A stretch of 64,000 nucleotides of DNA, taken from positions 682,001 to 746,000 of the forward strand of contig NZ_CP035914.1 of assembly GCF_004209775.1 (NCBI RefSeq), in the 5' to 3' direction. Below are positions 39,191 through 50,060 of the stretch, in pieces (the first letter of the stretch is position 1; the number at the start of each line of letters is the position of its first letter). The notes below the pieces were generated by a model. It was not told the DNA's origin. It saw only the letters and a list, made by a program, of their open reading frames with translations, and did not search any database. Origin of the DNA: Synechococcus sp. WH 8101. Lineage in GTDB: Bacteria > Cyanobacteriota > Cyanobacteriia > PCC-6307 > Cyanobiaceae. Both the position numbers and the translations under genes were made by a program.

Positions 39191-39710
39191 TCTTCTGCCA
39201 GCACTGTTGGGGGGTGCTGGTGGTCAGCAGCATTCCCTGAATCGGGGTGGTCGTGGTGTGCAGGGTGTAGCTGAATTCGCTCGGCCGCACACCGCTCGGC
39301 CGTGCACACACGAAGGTGGCACCGCTGGTGTTGGTGGTGGGCACCGTGCTGATGTTGTACAGCTTCAGCAGATTGACCATGGCGGCGTCGTAGTCGACCT
39401 CCGCCTGGTTGTTGCCCAGGAACAACTGGGAACGGCTGGCACCACAGCGGGTTTTGGAGGTGGTGACCTGGGGATAGAGGGCCTTGGAGGTGTAAGTCAC
39501 ATCGCAGAGCATCCCCTTGGAGGTGTTGCTCGGTCCGCTGATCGCCAGGATCGCCACCGACTGGGGTGTGGCTTCACGCACAAACACTGACTTGGGAATC
39601 AACCCTTTCAGGTCGATGGCCTTGGCAGCGGGGCTCAGGGCCGTGATGGCACTGAAACCGGCGCCGCCGAGGGCGATCGCAAGGGCGCAGGAGTGGAGGG
39701 CAGAACGCAT
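39186..39710 (-). CDS. Exported cyanobacterial protein of unknown function
   Basis: From the ATG at 39710 it has 174 residues. A signal peptide (RSALHSCALAIALGGAGFSAITALSPAAKA) is followed by a soluble domain with four Cys (MLCDVTY, KTRCGAS, TFVCARP, QQCWQKS) that could form two disulphides. It is Thr/Ser-rich near the end (LHTTTTPIQGMLLTTST). No family is recognised. A TTG six codons upstream is a possible start. It lies downstream of sodB on the same strand. Confidence 0.78.
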   Translation of the reverse strand: MRSALHSCALAIALGGAGFSAITALSPAAKAIDLKGLIPKSVFVREATPQSVAILAISGPSNTSKGMLCDVTYTSKALYPQVTTSKTRCGASRSQLFLGNNQAEVDYDAAMVNLLKLYNISTVPTTNTSGATFVCARPSGVRPSEFSYTLHTTTTPIQGMLLTTSTPQQCWQKS

Positions 39711-39750
39711 GGGCGCGGTGATCGTCAAGAACGGTTGTCAGGGGTTGGAA

Positions 39751-40350
39751 TCAGGCGGCGGCCAGATTGGCGGCCACGAAATCCCAGTTCACCAACTTGT
39801 CGAGATAGGTGCTGATGTAATCGGGACGGCGATTCTGGTAGTCGAGGTAGTAAGCGTGCTCCCACACATCCATGGTGAGCAGGGCCTTCTGACCATGGGC
39901 CAGGGGCAGGTCGGCGTTGGCGGTTTTGGTGATCTTCAGGCTGCCGTTGTCGAGCACCAGCCAGGCCCAGCCGCTGCCGAACTGCGTGGCACCAGCGGCC
40001 TTGAACTGCTCGACAAAAGCGTCGTAGCTGCCGAAGTCGGCGTTGATCTTTTCAAGCAGGGCACCGCTGGGCTGGCCACCGCCACCGGGCTTCATGCATT
40101 GCCAGTAGAAGCTGTGGTTCCACACCTGAGCGGCATTGTTGAACACACCGGCCTTGCTGGAATCACCGGCCACGGCGGTGATGACCTCCTCAAGGCTCTT
40201 GCCGTCAAGATCGGTGCCTTCAATCGCCTTGTTCAGATTGGTGACGTAGGCGTTGTGGTGTTTGCCGTGGTGGAACTCCAGCGTCGAGCGGGAGATGTGC
40301 GGCTCGAGGGCATCGAGGGCGTAAGGCAGGGCAGGAAGGGTATGGGCCAT
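39751..40350 (-). CDS. sodB: Iron superoxide dismutase
   Basis: This 199-residue enzyme has the metal ligands of Fe/Mn SODs: His in LEFHHGKHH, His in [13 protein letters not shown], and Asp and His in [20 protein letters not shown]. The FNNAAQ.WNH and GSGWAWLV sequences favour the Fe form. It detoxifies superoxide in the cytosol. No signal peptide is seen. It is upstream of the exported protein gene. Confidence 0.96.
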   Translation of the reverse strand: MAHTLPALPYALDALEPHISRSTLEFHHGKHHNAYVTNLNKAIEGTDLDGKSLEEVITAVAGDSSKAGVFNNAAQVWNHSFYWQCMKPGGGGQPSGALLEKINADFGSYDAFVEQFKAAGATQFGSGWAWLVLDNGSLKITKTANADLPLAHGQKALLTMDVWEHAYYLDYQNRRPDYISTYLDKLVNWDFVAANLAAA

Positions 40351-40376
40351 GGGAAGGTCATCCGGGCGGCGGGATC

Positions 40377-41054
40377 CTAACGGCCCTTCACCTCCAGCAG
40401 CTCCACATCGAAAATCAGGGTGGCGTTGGGAGGAATCACGCCACCGGCACCGCGGCTGCCGTAGCCGAGATCGGGGGGGATCACGAGCTTGCGCTTGCCA
40501 CCCACCTGCATGCCCTGCACGCCTTCATCCCAACCTTTGATCACCCGGCCGGCGCCGAGAGGGAAACTGAAAGGGGTGCCGCGGTCGTAGCTGGCATCAA
40601 ATTGCGAACCGTCTTCGAGGGTGCCGCGGTAGTGCACAACCACGGTGTCGCCTGGGCTCGCCTCGGCTCCGGTGCCCACGACCACATCGGTGATGCGCAG
40701 GCCGCTGGCCGTGAGTCGGGATTTCTCCACATCCATCGGGCCGCCGAGGGCGGAGGCATCAGCCTGGGCGATGTCGGCAGGCTGGGTCTGGTCAGCAGCC
40801 ATGGCAAAAAGGGTGGGGTTGGGGTCATCTGGATCGAGCTCCATCGGCGCCGAAGCCGATGCACCGCTGGTGGCGATGGCCGGGGCTGTGAGGCTGGTGC
40901 TTGAGGCACCGGGGGCGGCGGCAACCACTGTGGAGGGTGCCACGATCTGGCTGATCAGGGCCACCATCAGGCAGGCCACACAGACGGCGGAGCTGATCAG
41001 AATGTCGCGCACGACGGCTTTTAAGGAACGTGAGCCTGATTGTGGCAGGTTCAC
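40377..41054 (-). CDS. FKBP-type peptidyl-prolyl isomerase, membrane-anchored or exported
   Basis: The first 45 residues hold a hydrophobic segment ([22 protein letters not shown]), then a Ser/Ala/Pro-rich linker of about 65 residues, then an FKBP domain ([65 protein letters not shown]). The domain has the usual aromatic pocket residues. The layout suggests a thylakoid lumen or periplasmic foldase. The GTG start forms a GTGA overlap with the upstream 109-residue gene. Confidence 0.94.
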   Translation of the reverse strand: MNLPQSGSRSLKAVVRDILISSAVCVACLMVALISQIVAPSTVVAAAPGASSTSLTAPAIATSGASASAPMELDPDDPNPTLFAMAADQTQPADIAQADASALGGPMDVEKSRLTASGLRITDVVVGTGAEASPGDTVVVHYRGTLEDGSQFDASYDRGTPFSFPLGAGRVIKGWDEGVQGMQVGGKRKLVIPPDLGYGSRGAGGVIPPNATLIFDVELLEVKGR

Positions 41055-41380
41055 TCCTGACGGTCGCGTTGGCGCAGCTGTTGCTCCAGGCGATCGATGC
41101 GGCCGCGCAGTTCATCCATTTCCTTCTGGCTGGCCAGGCCGAGATCCTGAAGAAGATTGTCGCGGTTCCGCTCCAGGTTGCGGCCCATCTGCTGTTCGAG
41201 CTCAGGCGTCTCACCTCGGAGCGCCTTGAGCACATCGTCCACCAGGGCGGAGGCATGGGAGGGATCCAGCCGGCCGCTGCTCACCCACTCCTGGGTGACA
41301 TAACGGAGGCGATCCGCCACCAGTGTGGTGGTGCCAAGGCCACGCAGCAGCAGCTGCTGAAGGGGGTTGGCGCTCTCCAT
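41051..41380 (-). CDS. Small coiled-coil protein (phasin/UbiK-like)
   Basis: This 109-residue protein has an N-terminal helical part ([37 protein letters not shown]) and a C-terminal coiled coil ([23 protein letters not shown]). The pattern resembles poly-granule-associated or UbiK-type proteins. It is coupled to the FKBP gene and divergent from lnt with about 54 bases between starts. Role is unknown. Confidence 0.7.
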   Translation of the reverse strand: MESANPLQQLLLRGLGTTTLVADRLRYVTQEWVSSGRLDPSHASALVDDVLKALRGETPELEQQMGRNLERNRDNLLQDLGLASQKEMDELRGRIDRLEQQLRQRDRQE

Positions 41381-41434
41381 GGCACATCCTGGTCCGGGTT
41401 GACTTCAGGATGGCGATCCCCCTCTCCGTTGACC

Positions 41435-42988
41435 ATGGGCGATGACCGATCCATGGCTGTTCTTCAGGCGGCCAGCGGTGGTGTGTTGGCGGGCCTGGCC
41501 CTCAGCCTCCATGGCGGTTGGTGGCTCGGGGGGCCGCTCTGGATGACGCCGGCCCTGGCCCTGCTCTGGTCGGTGCTGCGGCAGCCATTCGCAGCGGCGC
41601 TCTGGGGCGTGGTGGCCGTCCTAGTCAGCCATCGCTGGCTGCTTGCGCTCCATCCGCTCACCTGGATCGGTGTGCCCGCCCCCCTCAGCCTGCCGGTGGC
41701 GATGCTGATCTGGTTGCTGTGCGGTCTCGCGGCTGGGGTGCTGGTGGGGCTCTGGGCCTGGCTGGCGACGCTCACTGGACGCAGGAGCTGGTCGGCCGCT
41801 CTTCTGCTTGCTGGTTGCTGGGGGCTGGCGGAGGTCGCTTTGGCGCGAACGCCCCTGTTCTGGATTGGCGTGGGCGGCTCGCTGCTGCCAGCCGATCCCT
41901 GGCTGGCGGGTCTGGCGCGCTGGCTCGGTGCCGGCGGCCTGGCGGCCCTGTTGCTGCTGCTGGGGTGGTGGCTCTGGCGTCTGGTGCGACTGGTGCAGCT
42001 GCGGGCCAGGGGGCAGCGATCCACCCTGCTCGTGGGGCTGGTGCTGCTGGTGCTGGCCCATTGGCTGGGTGGATGGGGGAACCGGAGGGTGCCCACGGCC
42101 CAACCGGCGCTGAGCGCTCCTCACCCGGCCGCACCCTGGCACGTCGCCTTGTGGCAGCCGGCGATTCCCACCCGGGAGAAATTCCTTGCCGAGCAGCAGC
42201 TCCGCCTGCCGGCCCGGCTCGACGCGGCGCTGGTGGAGGCGGCGCGGGCACAGGCGGACTGGTTGGTGGTGCCCGAGGGCACCTTGCCCCTGCAGGGACG
42301 CCTGCAGGAGCCAGCTCCCCTTCCCCTGCTCACGGGGGGTTTCCGTTGGCACCGCGGCCGGCAACGCAGTGCCCTGTTGCTGATCCCTGCCGGCGAGCGT
42401 CAGCCGAGCGATTCGATCGACAAGCATCGCCTTGTGCCCCTTGGGGAGTGGGTGCCGTCCTGGCTTGGAGCCGGTCCGGGCTTGTCGGCGGTGGGGGGCC
42501 TGGAGCCCGGGGAGCCTTCGCGCCTCTGGCGTTGGAACGGGCCACCGGTAGCGGTGGCGATCTGCTACGAGATCAGCAATGGTGCGGCCCTGGCCAGGGC
42601 CGTGGCCGATGGTGCCCAATGGCTGCTCACGATCGCCAACCTGGACCCCTATCCCGTGTTGCTGCAACGCCAGTTCCTGGCCTTGGCCCAACTGCGCAGC
42701 GTCGAAACCGCCCGACCCCTGCTCAGCGCTGCCAACACCGGACCCACCGCAACAGTGGCGGCCACAGGAGAGGTCCGCTGGTTGCTGCCTTCCGGAGCGG
42801 CGGCGGTGGCGATCGCGCCCCTGGTTCCCGCCGATGGATTCAGTGCCTACGTGCGTTGGCGCGAGGCACCTCTGATTGGGCTCACCCTGCTGGCGGCGCT
42901 GCTGGTGCTGAGGCAGCGTCTCGCTGGATCAGGCCCCCGCCCAGCAGCCGTTCCCCCGCGTAGAACACCGCCGCCTGACCCGGGGTGA
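41435..42988 (+). CDS. lnt: Apolipoprotein N-acyltransferase
   Basis: This protein of about 517 residues has six to seven membrane helices in the first 210 residues and a CN-hydrolase domain. The triad is visible: Glu in VVPEGTLPL, Lys in [13 protein letters not shown] and Cys in VAICYEISN. It transfers the third acyl chain to lipoproteins at the inner membrane. The ATG at 41435 or 41453 is the likely start. The last 107 bases overlap the end of the convergent mnmA. Confidence 0.92.
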   Translation: MGDDRSMAVLQAASGGVLAGLALSLHGGWWLGGPLWMTPALALLWSVLRQPFAAALWGVVAVLVSHRWLLALHPLTWIGVPAPLSLPVAMLIWLLCGLAAGVLVGLWAWLATLTGRRSWSAALLLAGCWGLAEVALARTPLFWIGVGGSLLPADPWLAGLARWLGAGGLAALLLLLGWWLWRLVRLVQLRARGQRSTLLVGLVLLVLAHWLGGWGNRRVPTAQPALSAPHPAAPWHVALWQPAIPTREKFLAEQQLRLPARLDAALVEAARAQADWLVVPEGTLPLQGRLQEPAPLPLLTGGFRWHRGRQRSALLLIPAGERQPSDSIDKHRLVPLGEWVPSWLGAGPGLSAVGGLEPGEPSRLWRWNGPPVAVAICYEISNGAALARAVADGAQWLLTIANLDPYPVLLQRQFLALAQLRSVETARPLLSAANTGPTATVAATGEVRWLLPSGAAAVAIAPLVPADGFSAYVRWREAPLIGLTLLAALLVLRQRLAGSGPRPAAVPPRRTPPPDPG

Positions 42989-44069
42989 TCGAAAACTGTG
43001 GCTCCGCAAAGTCGAGCCGACAGCGGTGGGGGCGACCCGCCGCCGCATCGGTTGCTTGGGCCGGCAAGGGGGTCAGGCGTGCCGCAACAGCACCGCTGCG
43101 GTAGCGCACTTGCACCTCCACATCGATCGGATGCTTCGGCTCAGGGATCGACACCCAGTTCACGGCGCCCACCTCCGCGCCGGCGCGGGCCGCATCGCGG
43201 CGCGGAGCCACCACGACGCGATTCAGGGCGCCATCCAGTTGGACCACGTGCAAGGGCTCACTCCAGGCCACCCCAAGGCCCTTGCGCTGGCCGATGGTGA
43301 AATGTTCGATCCCATCGTGCTCGCCCACCACGGTGCCATCGCGCAGCACGATTTCTCCCTGACGTGGCGCCAGGTAGGTGTCGAGAAAGGCCCGCATCGA
43401 GCCGTGGTGATCCGCCAGGCAGAGGTCCTGGCTCTCCGTTTTCTTGGCGGTGCGGAGGCCGTGACGAGCCGCTTCGAGGCGGGTGTCGCTCTTGGTGAGT
43501 TCCCCCAGCGGAAATACCAGTCGGCCGAGCGCCTCCTGGGGTAGGTCGTAGAGGAAATAGCTCTGGTCTTTGTGGCTGTCGCAGCCGCGCAGCAATTGGT
43601 GGCGTCCGTTGTCGCTCTGGGCGCCATGGCGGATGCGGGCGTAGTGGCCCGTGGCGATGCGCTCAATGCCTCGCTCATCGAGAGCCCACTGCAGCATCGG
43701 GCCGAATTTCACCTCCCGGTTGCAGCGGGAGCAGGGCAGCGGTGTGATGCCCTCGCCATACCCCTGCACGAGGAAATCGACGATCTGCTCCTTGAAATGG
43801 GAACGGAAATCCACCACGTGGTGGGGAATGCCCAGTTGGTCGCAGATCCCGGCCGCATCCACCAGCCCTTCGGCGCAGCAGGCTCCCTTGCCGCTCATCA
43901 GCCAGAGGGTGAGCCCTTCCACCTGCCAGCCCGCCTCCACGAGCAGAGCCGCCGTCAGGGAGCTGTCGACCCCACCGGATAGGCCCACAGCCACCCGATG
44001 CTCGCCCGGCCAGCAGTGCAGCTTGGCGAGGGCCTGATGCCCTGCTTCGGTGACCGGAGCTGAACCCAT
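42882..44069 (-). CDS. mnmA: tRNA-specific 2-thiouridylase MnmA
   Basis: This 395-residue enzyme thiolates U34 of some tRNAs. PP-loop [17 protein letters not shown], catalytic cysteines in [15 protein letters not shown] and [15 protein letters not shown] and [13 protein letters not shown] are family motifs. From the ATG at 44069 the N-terminus is [10 protein letters not shown]. The C-terminus ([11 protein letters not shown]) is low-complexity and lies in the overlap with lnt. It is head-to-head with nnr, 48 bases apart. Confidence 0.96.
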   Translation of the reverse strand: MGSAPVTEAGHQALAKLHCWPGEHRVAVGLSGGVDSSLTAALLVEAGWQVEGLTLWLMSGKGACCAEGLVDAAGICDQLGIPHHVVDFRSHFKEQIVDFLVQGYGEGITPLPCSRCNREVKFGPMLQWALDERGIERIATGHYARIRHGAQSDNGRHQLLRGCDSHKDQSYFLYDLPQEALGRLVFPLGELTKSDTRLEAARHGLRTAKKTESQDLCLADHHGSMRAFLDTYLAPRQGEIVLRDGTVVGEHDGIEHFTIGQRKGLGVAWSEPLHVVQLDGALNRVVVAPRRDAARAGAEVGAVNWVSIPEPKHPIDVEVQVRYRSGAVAARLTPLPAQATDAAAGRPHRCRLDFAEPQFSITPGQAAVFYAGERLLGGGLIQRDAASAPAAPPAG

Positions 44070-44117
44070 GGGCGATGGCACTGGATCTCTCCATAGTGAG
44101 GTTCCGCCTGCCCGTTC

Positions 44118-45677
44118 GTGACCTGGCCCCGTCCCGATGCTGCCCACTGGCTGGTGAGGTGCGAGCTGATGGCAGCCCTCGAACAGGACTGGTTGGCCAG
44201 TGGTCTGCCGGTGCCGTCCTTGATGGAAAAGGTGGGGCTAGCGATGGCCGCCTGGCTGCTCGAGCGCCCCACGTGGCTGAGCGCAGGGGTGCTGGTGCTG
44301 GTGGGGCCCGGTCATAACGGCGGCGATGGTTTGGTGGTGGCCCGGGAATTGGCCCAGGTCGGTGTGGCGGTGCGGCTCTGGCTGCCGTTGCCGATTCGTG
44401 CGCCTCTCACGCAGCAACACCTGGACCATGCCCGCTGGCTTGGGATCCCCGTCCTGGAGTCGGTTCCCGATCCCGCCGATCCCGCCCTCTGGATCGAGGC
44501 CCTTTTCGGTCTTGGCCAGAGTCGGCCTCTGCCGCAGGCGCTGGCTTCCCTGCTGCGCCAGCGGCAGCAGCAGCGACCCCACCAGCTCGTGAGCCTGGAT
44601 CTCCCTGCCGGCCTGGATGGTGATCACGGCCACGCCCTCAATGGTGAGGCGGCGGTGGCGCGGGCCACCCTCACGGTGGCCTTGATCAAGGAGGGGTTGG
44701 TGCAGGATGCGGCCCTGGAGCATGTGGGCGAGCTACATCGCATCGATGTCGGCTGGCCCGATCGCTTGATGCCTGATCCGTCCACCCCCCTGCTGCTCGG
44801 GGTGAGACCGGACGATCTTGAAGACCTCGTCTGGCCCCAACCGCCTTGTTCGGCGATGAAATACCAGCGGGGTCGGGTGCTGGTGATCGCTGGCAGTGAT
44901 CGCTATCGCGGCGCGACGCTTCTGGCGCTCAGGGGTGCGCTGGCCAGCGGTGTGGGCAGCATTCAGGCGGTGGTGCCAGAGACGGTGGCGCAGGCGCTGT
45001 GGCAAGTGTTACCGGAAGTGGTGCTGGCTGGAGCTGCAGGCCCTGACGCTGAGGTTGGGCGGCTCTGGCCCGAGACCGTCGCAGAGCTCGACCTGAGTCG
45101 TTTTGACGCGGTGTTGCTCGGGCCGGGGCTGGGCCCTGGTTCTGCTGACTGGGATCGGGCCGCGGCTCCCCTGCTGGCCTTTTCAGGCGTTCTCGTGCTC
45201 GATGCCGATGGCCTGAATCAGCTCGCTGCATCGCAAGGGGGTTGGCGTTGGTTGACGCAGCGGCAGGGACCCACCTGGCTCACGCCCCATGCCGCGGAAT
45301 TCCAGCGTCTTTTCCCCACCCTTTTGCTGTCGTCTCCCGTCGCGGCAGCCCGGGAGGCCGCCACCTGCAGCGGTGCCGTGCTGGTGCTCAAAGGTGCGCA
45401 CAGCGTGATCGCCGCGCCGGATGGCAGCGCCAGGCAGTTGCTCCATACCGATCCCCATGTCGCCCGCACCGGCCTGGGGGATGTGTTGGCTGGATTCGCG
45501 GCTGGCTGGGCGGCGCAGCGACCGGCCATGACCTGGGGGGCGGAAGCGCTGGCGGCAGCGGTGGCGCTGCATGCGGAGGCGGCGCGCCGTTGCAGGGTGT
45601 CGAGTACTGCTGGAGATGTGGCCCAGGCCTTGGCCAAGCTGTGCCGACGGCAACAACGGCAAGCCGGACGAGAGTGA
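44118..45677 (+). CDS. nnr: Bifunctional NAD(P)H-hydrate repair enzyme (epimerase + dehydratase)
   Basis: This 519-residue fusion joins two repair activities. The N-terminal NnrE domain has the loop [17 protein letters not shown] and [13 protein letters not shown]. The C-terminal NnrD ribokinase-like domain has [33 protein letters not shown] and [13 protein letters not shown]. It restores damaged NAD(P)HX. The start is a GTG at 44118. Confidence 0.95.
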   Translation: MTWPRPDAAHWLVRCELMAALEQDWLASGLPVPSLMEKVGLAMAAWLLERPTWLSAGVLVLVGPGHNGGDGLVVARELAQVGVAVRLWLPLPIRAPLTQQHLDHARWLGIPVLESVPDPADPALWIEALFGLGQSRPLPQALASLLRQRQQQRPHQLVSLDLPAGLDGDHGHALNGEAAVARATLTVALIKEGLVQDAALEHVGELHRIDVGWPDRLMPDPSTPLLLGVRPDDLEDLVWPQPPCSAMKYQRGRVLVIAGSDRYRGATLLALRGALASGVGSIQAVVPETVAQALWQVLPEVVLAGAAGPDAEVGRLWPETVAELDLSRFDAVLLGPGLGPGSADWDRAAAPLLAFSGVLVLDADGLNQLAASQGGWRWLTQRQGPTWLTPHAAEFQRLFPTLLLSSPVAAAREAATCSGAVLVLKGAHSVIAAPDGSARQLLHTDPHVARTGLGDVLAGFAAGWAAQRPAMTWGAEALAAAVALHAEAARRCRVSSTAGDVAQALAKLCRRQQRQAGRE

Positions 45678-45843
45678 TTCGCTGGAGATTTCATGCGGAA
45701 ACCGCAATCTCCCTGAGGCTTGGGGGGTCGCTCAGGCGCTTCTGTGTCGTTTTCCTTTCATGAATCTGAAGGGTTGCTGAAAACACATCGCCGTTCCGAT
45801 TTTTCATAAGACAGTTTTGCCACGAACTGTGCGGCAGACATCC

Positions 45844-46782
45844 ATGGCATCCCTGGCGGCTGGTCTTGCTGAGTCCCAGCGTCGTCGGAGTAGTGACCCG
45901 ATCAGTTGGTATCTGGCGACGATTGGCAGGATTCCTTTGCTCACCCCCGCTGAGGAAATCGAGCTCGGCAATCAGGTGCAGGAAATGATGCGTCTCACTG
46001 AAGACGGCACTCTGGCGCCGGATCATGACAGCTTCAGCTCCCATGATCGCCGCATGATCCGCGTCGGCAAACGCGCCAAAGAGCGGATGATGAAAGCCAA
46101 CCTTCGCCTTGTGGTGAGTGTTGCGAAGAAATATCAAGGCAAAGGATTGGAGTTGCTGGATCTCATCCAGGAGGGATCCCTTGGCTTGGAGCGTGCGGTT
46201 GAAAAATTCGATCCCACCCGCGGCTACAAGTTTTCCACCTACGCCTTCTGGTGGATTCGCCAGAGCATGACCCGGGCGATTGCCTGTCAGTCGCGCACGA
46301 TTCGCCTGCCGGTGCATCTGAGCGAACGCCTCACCACGATTCGCAAGGTCAGCCTCGATCTCGCCCACAAGCTCGGTGCCATGCCCAGCCGGGTGGAGAT
46401 CGCCGAGGCGATGGACATGCCTCTGGATGAGCTGGATGCCTTGTTAAGACAGGCGCTCACCACCAGCAGCCTCGATGCTCCGGTGAATGGAGAGGAGGGG
46501 CGCAGTTTTCTGGGGGATCTGATCGCGGACACGTCGTACGACGAGCCCCTCGACAAGGTGGAGCAGAGCATCCATCACGAACAGCTCGGTCGCTGGCTCA
46601 GCCACCTCAGCGAACAGGAGCAGTATGTGCTCGGACTGCGCTTCGGCCTCAATGGCAATGAGCGCCACACCCTGGCTGAGATCGGTCGTCTGATGGAGGT
46701 TTCACGGGAGCGGGTGCGTCAGGTGGAGCTCAAGGCTCTGCGCAAACTGCGCAATCTCACCCGCAGAATGCCGAGCCTCTGA
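45844..46782 (+). CDS. Group 2 RNA polymerase sigma-70 factor
   Basis: This protein of about 312 residues has region 1.2 (DPISWYLATIGRIPLLTPAEEIELG), region 2 (NLRLVVSVAKKYQGKGLELLDLIQEGSLGLERAVEKFDPTRGYKFSTYAFWWIRQ), region 3 and region 4 (LGLRFGLNGNERHTLAEIGRLMEVSRERVRQVELKALRKLR). It lacks the long region 1.1 of the primary sigma, so it is group 2. Cyanobacteria have several of these for stress and circadian control. A TTG at 45817 is an alternative start. Upstream lies a 166-base leader with a CCTGAG/CTCAGG hairpin around 45711-45735. Confidence 0.94.
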   Translation: MASLAAGLAESQRRRSSDPISWYLATIGRIPLLTPAEEIELGNQVQEMMRLTEDGTLAPDHDSFSSHDRRMIRVGKRAKERMMKANLRLVVSVAKKYQGKGLELLDLIQEGSLGLERAVEKFDPTRGYKFSTYAFWWIRQSMTRAIACQSRTIRLPVHLSERLTTIRKVSLDLAHKLGAMPSRVEIAEAMDMPLDELDALLRQALTTSSLDAPVNGEEGRSFLGDLIADTSYDEPLDKVEQSIHHEQLGRWLSHLSEQEQYVLGLRFGLNGNERHTLAEIGRLMEVSRERVRQVELKALRKLRNLTRRMPSL

Positions 46783-46785
46783 GGC

Positions 46786-47877
46786 TCAGTCCTCAGCCCA
46801 GATGTAACGGGTGAGCTCGGCCCCGTCGGGTTCGGGCGCGGCGAGAGCGAAGTCAACGCAGTCCTGCACTTCGGCATCGATCTCTTTTTCGATCGCGCGT
46901 AGGTCGTCGCTGGTCACCAAACCGGCAGCCACCAGGTCGCGTTCCAGAGCTTTGAGAGGGTCCCGCTGGGCCCAGAACTGTTTCTCTGCTTCCGCCCGCA
47001 GCTCGTCGGGGTCGGCGAGGGAGTGGCCGCGGAAGCGGTAGGTGAGGCACTCCAGCAGGGTGGGGCCTTCTCCGGCCCGGGCCCGCTCAAGGGCCCGTTG
47101 CGTGGCGGCGCGCACCGCCAGCACATCCATGCCATCCACTTCTTCGCCGGCCATGCCGAAGGCTGCGGCCTTGCGCCAGATCTCCGGGTCGCTGGTGGCT
47201 CGGTCATGGGCCATGCCGATGGCCCACTTGTTGTTCTCCACCACAAAAAGGATCGGCAGCTTCCAGAGCTGGGCCATGTTCAGGCATTCAAAGAATTGGC
47301 CGTTGTTGCAGGTGCCATCACCGAAGAAAGCGGCTGTGACGGCATTGCTGGAGGCGTCACCCAGGGCATCGCGCTTGTAGCGACTCGTGAATGCGGAGCC
47401 GAGCGCCACGGGAATCCCCTCCCCGATGAAGGCGAAGCCACCGAGAAGGTGATGCTGCTTGGAGAAGAGGTGCATGGAGCCACCACGCCCCTTGCTGCAG
47501 CCGGTTGCCTTGCCGAAGAGCTCACTCATCACCTCCCGGGCTGGCACACCGGCACTGAGGGCATGCACGTGGTCGCGATAGGTGCTGCAGAACCAGTCGT
47601 GCTGACGCTTCATGGCGCCGATCACCCCGGTGCTGACAGCCTCCTGGCCGTTGTAGAGGTGCACGAAGCCGAACATCTTGCCCCGGTAATACATCTCGGC
47701 GCACTTGTCTTCGAAGCGCCTGCCCAGGGTCATGTCGCGATACAGCGCCAGGCCTGTGTCTCGATCAACCTCGGCCCGCTGGGCCGTCACCAGCGACGAC
47801 AACCGCTCGGCATGGGGCCCTGCCAAGGAGGCTGTCGCGGTCGTCGGATCGCTGTTCACTGCGATGTTCTGACTCAT
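46786..47877 (-). CDS. pdhA: Pyruvate dehydrogenase E1 component, alpha subunit
   Basis: This 363-residue TPP enzyme begins [10 protein letters not shown] at 47877. It shows [50 protein letters not shown], the TPP motif [19 protein letters not shown] and the regulatory-loop-like [15 protein letters not shown]. It decarboxylates pyruvate to acetyl-CoA with E1-beta and E2 (not in the window) and E3 (lpdA). It is convergent with the sigma gene (three-base gap) and divergent from ftn2 (47 bases). Confidence 0.96.
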   Translation of the reverse strand: MSQNIAVNSDPTTATASLAGPHAERLSSLVTAQRAEVDRDTGLALYRDMTLGRRFEDKCAEMYYRGKMFGFVHLYNGQEAVSTGVIGAMKRQHDWFCSTYRDHVHALSAGVPAREVMSELFGKATGCSKGRGGSMHLFSKQHHLLGGFAFIGEGIPVALGSAFTSRYKRDALGDASSNAVTAAFFGDGTCNNGQFFECLNMAQLWKLPILFVVENNKWAIGMAHDRATSDPEIWRKAAAFGMAGEEVDGMDVLAVRAATQRALERARAGEGPTLLECLTYRFRGHSLADPDELRAEAEKQFWAQRDPLKALERDLVAAGLVTSDDLRAIEKEIDAEVQDCVDFALAAPEPDGAELTRYIWAED

Positions 47878-47924
47878 CCCCAGGCCCGTATCGATGCGCA
47901 ACTTTAAGGGGCAGCCCACATCCA

Positions 47925-49964
47925 ATGGGCAAAAACCCTGACACTGCCTACAGTCTGCAGCCAACAGCACCGGTGCCGGTGGATTTGCCGATCGATCATT
48001 TCCGTCTGCTCGGTGTCAGTCCGTCGGCGGAATCCGAAACGATCCTGCGCACGCTCCAGCTGAGGATCGATCGCTCTCCCGATCAGGGATTCACCCACGA
48101 GGGTCTGCAGCAACGCGCCGATCTCCTCCGCCTCTCTGCCGATCTGCTCACCGATCCCACCCGGCGTCGCGACTATGAGGCGGCGCTCATGGAACTCGGG
48201 CGGGACCACCCTGGCGAAACCGCTGGCCTGGAAGTGGCGTCGAGTCGTGAAGTGGGCGGACTGATCCTTTTGTGGGAGGCCAACGCCCCCCATGAGGCGT
48301 TTCAGTTGGCGTGCCAGGCCCTGCAGCCCCCACAGGCTCCTGCCCTGGGCAGTGGCCGTGAGGCCGATCTCGCCCTGCTTGCGGCCCTCGCTTCCCGGGC
48401 AGCCGCCGAGCAGGATCAGGAGCAGCGCCGCTATGAATCAGCTGCCGGGCTGCTGGGGGAGGGGCTTCAGCTGCTGCAAAGGGTCGGCAAATTGCCGGAT
48501 CAACGCCTGGTGTTGGAGCAGCGCCTCGAGCAACTCAAGCCCTACCGCATTCTCGATCTACTCAGTCGCGATCTGTCCGAACAACAGGCCAGGAGCGAGG
48601 GGCTCGATCTTCTCGATCAGCTGGTTCAAGACCGGGGAGGCCTGGAAGGCCTGGATCAGGGCGAGATCGGCCTCAGCCAGGGGGAGTTTGAACTGTTTTT
48701 CCAGCAGATCCGCCGTTTCCTCACCGTGCAGGAGCAGATCGATCTGTTTGAGCGCTGGCAGGGGCTGGGGTCGAGCGATGCCGCCTTCCTGGCGGTGATG
48801 GCGTTCTCCGCCGCCGGCTTCTCCCGCCGCAAGCCCGAGCGTCTCGATGAAGCGCGTCAGCGGCTGCGTGATCTCCCCCTGGAGGGTCTCGACACCCATC
48901 CGCTTCAGGCCTGTCTGGATCTGCTGCTGGGCGATGTGGATCACGCCATGACCCAGATGCGGGCGAGTGCCGATTCTGAGTTGCAGACCTGGCTCAAGCG
49001 CCACCCCGGCGATGATCTGGCGGCACTCTGCGATTACTGCCGCTCCTGGTTGCGTCGGGATGTGCTGCCCGGCTACCGCGACGTGGATGCCGATGCGGTG
49101 GATCTGGAGGCCTGGTTCGCGGATCGCGATGTGCAGGCATTTGTGGAACGCCTGGAGAGGGTTCAGGGTCGACGGCTCCCCGAGCCGGCGGAGACCTGGT
49201 CACCGACCGATCCCTATCCCGCCTTCCCCCTCGATCCTGACGGCACGCTTCCCCTGGCGATCCCCTCACCCCCCAACGCCTCTCCTAGCGCTGAGAGCGA
49301 TCGTGGCGCTGAGGTTGATGGAGAGGCGCCGCCGTCCTGGCGCGAGCGCTTGCCACTCGATCGGTTCAGCCCTGCCCGCTTCCAGGTCGGCCGACCCTGG
49401 CTGTTGGGATCCGTGGTGTTTGTTCTGCTGGTGGCGGTAGCAGCGGCCTTTGCCCTGGTGGGGTTGCGGCGTGAATCGGAGTCGGAGTCGCCACCGACAC
49501 CGCCGCCATCCACGCCCGTGCAGGCCAGATTGAAGCCGGAGGCGGATCCGGCCCCAGCTTCCCTGAAGCCACTCGAGGCGGACGCCCCCAGTGAGGCCCA
49601 GCTGCAGACCCTGTTGCAGGCGTGGCTTGATCGCAAGGCACGCGTGTTGGCTGGGAGCTCCCAGGCCGACGCCCAGCTGGAAACGGTGGCCAGGGATGGC
49701 CTGATTCAACAGCTCAAGGCTGAACGCCAGGCTGATGCGGCGGCAGGTGCCCGCCAGACCGTGAAGGCGACCATCACGTCAGTGGAGGTGGTCAGTCGCT
49801 CCCCGCAGAGGATTGAATTGCGGGCCCGGGTGGCTTACAGCGATCAGCGCCTGGATGCCGATGGAAAAGTGATTGAACGCACGCCTCCCACCACTCTCCC
49901 GGTCACGTACATCCTCGGACGCGATGGCCGCGCCTGGCGCCTGCACGCTTACATCACCGGCTGA
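47925..49964 (+). CDS. ftn2: Cell division protein Ftn2/ZipN (ARC6 homologue)
   Basis: This 679-residue protein has an N-terminal J-like domain (residues 18-90, [33 protein letters not shown]), a long helical region, and one membrane helix near residues 488-510 ([22 protein letters not shown]). A C-terminal IMS domain follows ([18 protein letters not shown] to the end), as in plant ARC6. It anchors FtsZ to the membrane in cyanobacteria. The ATG at 47925 precedes the family start by about 16 codons, so a later GTG near 47970 is possible. Confidence 0.93.
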   Translation: MGKNPDTAYSLQPTAPVPVDLPIDHFRLLGVSPSAESETILRTLQLRIDRSPDQGFTHEGLQQRADLLRLSADLLTDPTRRRDYEAALMELGRDHPGETAGLEVASSREVGGLILLWEANAPHEAFQLACQALQPPQAPALGSGREADLALLAALASRAAAEQDQEQRRYESAAGLLGEGLQLLQRVGKLPDQRLVLEQRLEQLKPYRILDLLSRDLSEQQARSEGLDLLDQLVQDRGGLEGLDQGEIGLSQGEFELFFQQIRRFLTVQEQIDLFERWQGLGSSDAAFLAVMAFSAAGFSRRKPERLDEARQRLRDLPLEGLDTHPLQACLDLLLGDVDHAMTQMRASADSELQTWLKRHPGDDLAALCDYCRSWLRRDVLPGYRDVDADAVDLEAWFADRDVQAFVERLERVQGRRLPEPAETWSPTDPYPAFPLDPDGTLPLAIPSPPNASPSAESDRGAEVDGEAPPSWRERLPLDRFSPARFQVGRPWLLGSVVFVLLVAVAAAFALVGLRRESESESPPTPPPSTPVQARLKPEADPAPASLKPLEADAPSEAQLQTLLQAWLDRKARVLAGSSQADAQLETVARDGLIQQLKAERQADAAAGARQTVKATITSVEVVSRSPQRIELRARVAYSDQRLDADGKVIERTPPTTLPVTYILGRDGRAWRLHAYITG

Positions 49965-50060
49965 ATTTCACTCTGGTGGACCGAATCGGTTGGAGGGGGA
50001 TGCCGGTCGGTTGAAGGCGGCTTTTTACGATCGGAGCTGCGTCTTCCAGGATCCCCTTCC

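Noticed and set aside
41030-41434. N-terminal extension of lnt over the coiled-coil gene
   Set aside because: It is antisense to another gene and not Lnt-like.
41518-42963. 481-codon plus-strand ORF inside lnt in another frame
   Set aside because: Gly/Ala-rich shadow; the lnt frame has the full catalytic triad.
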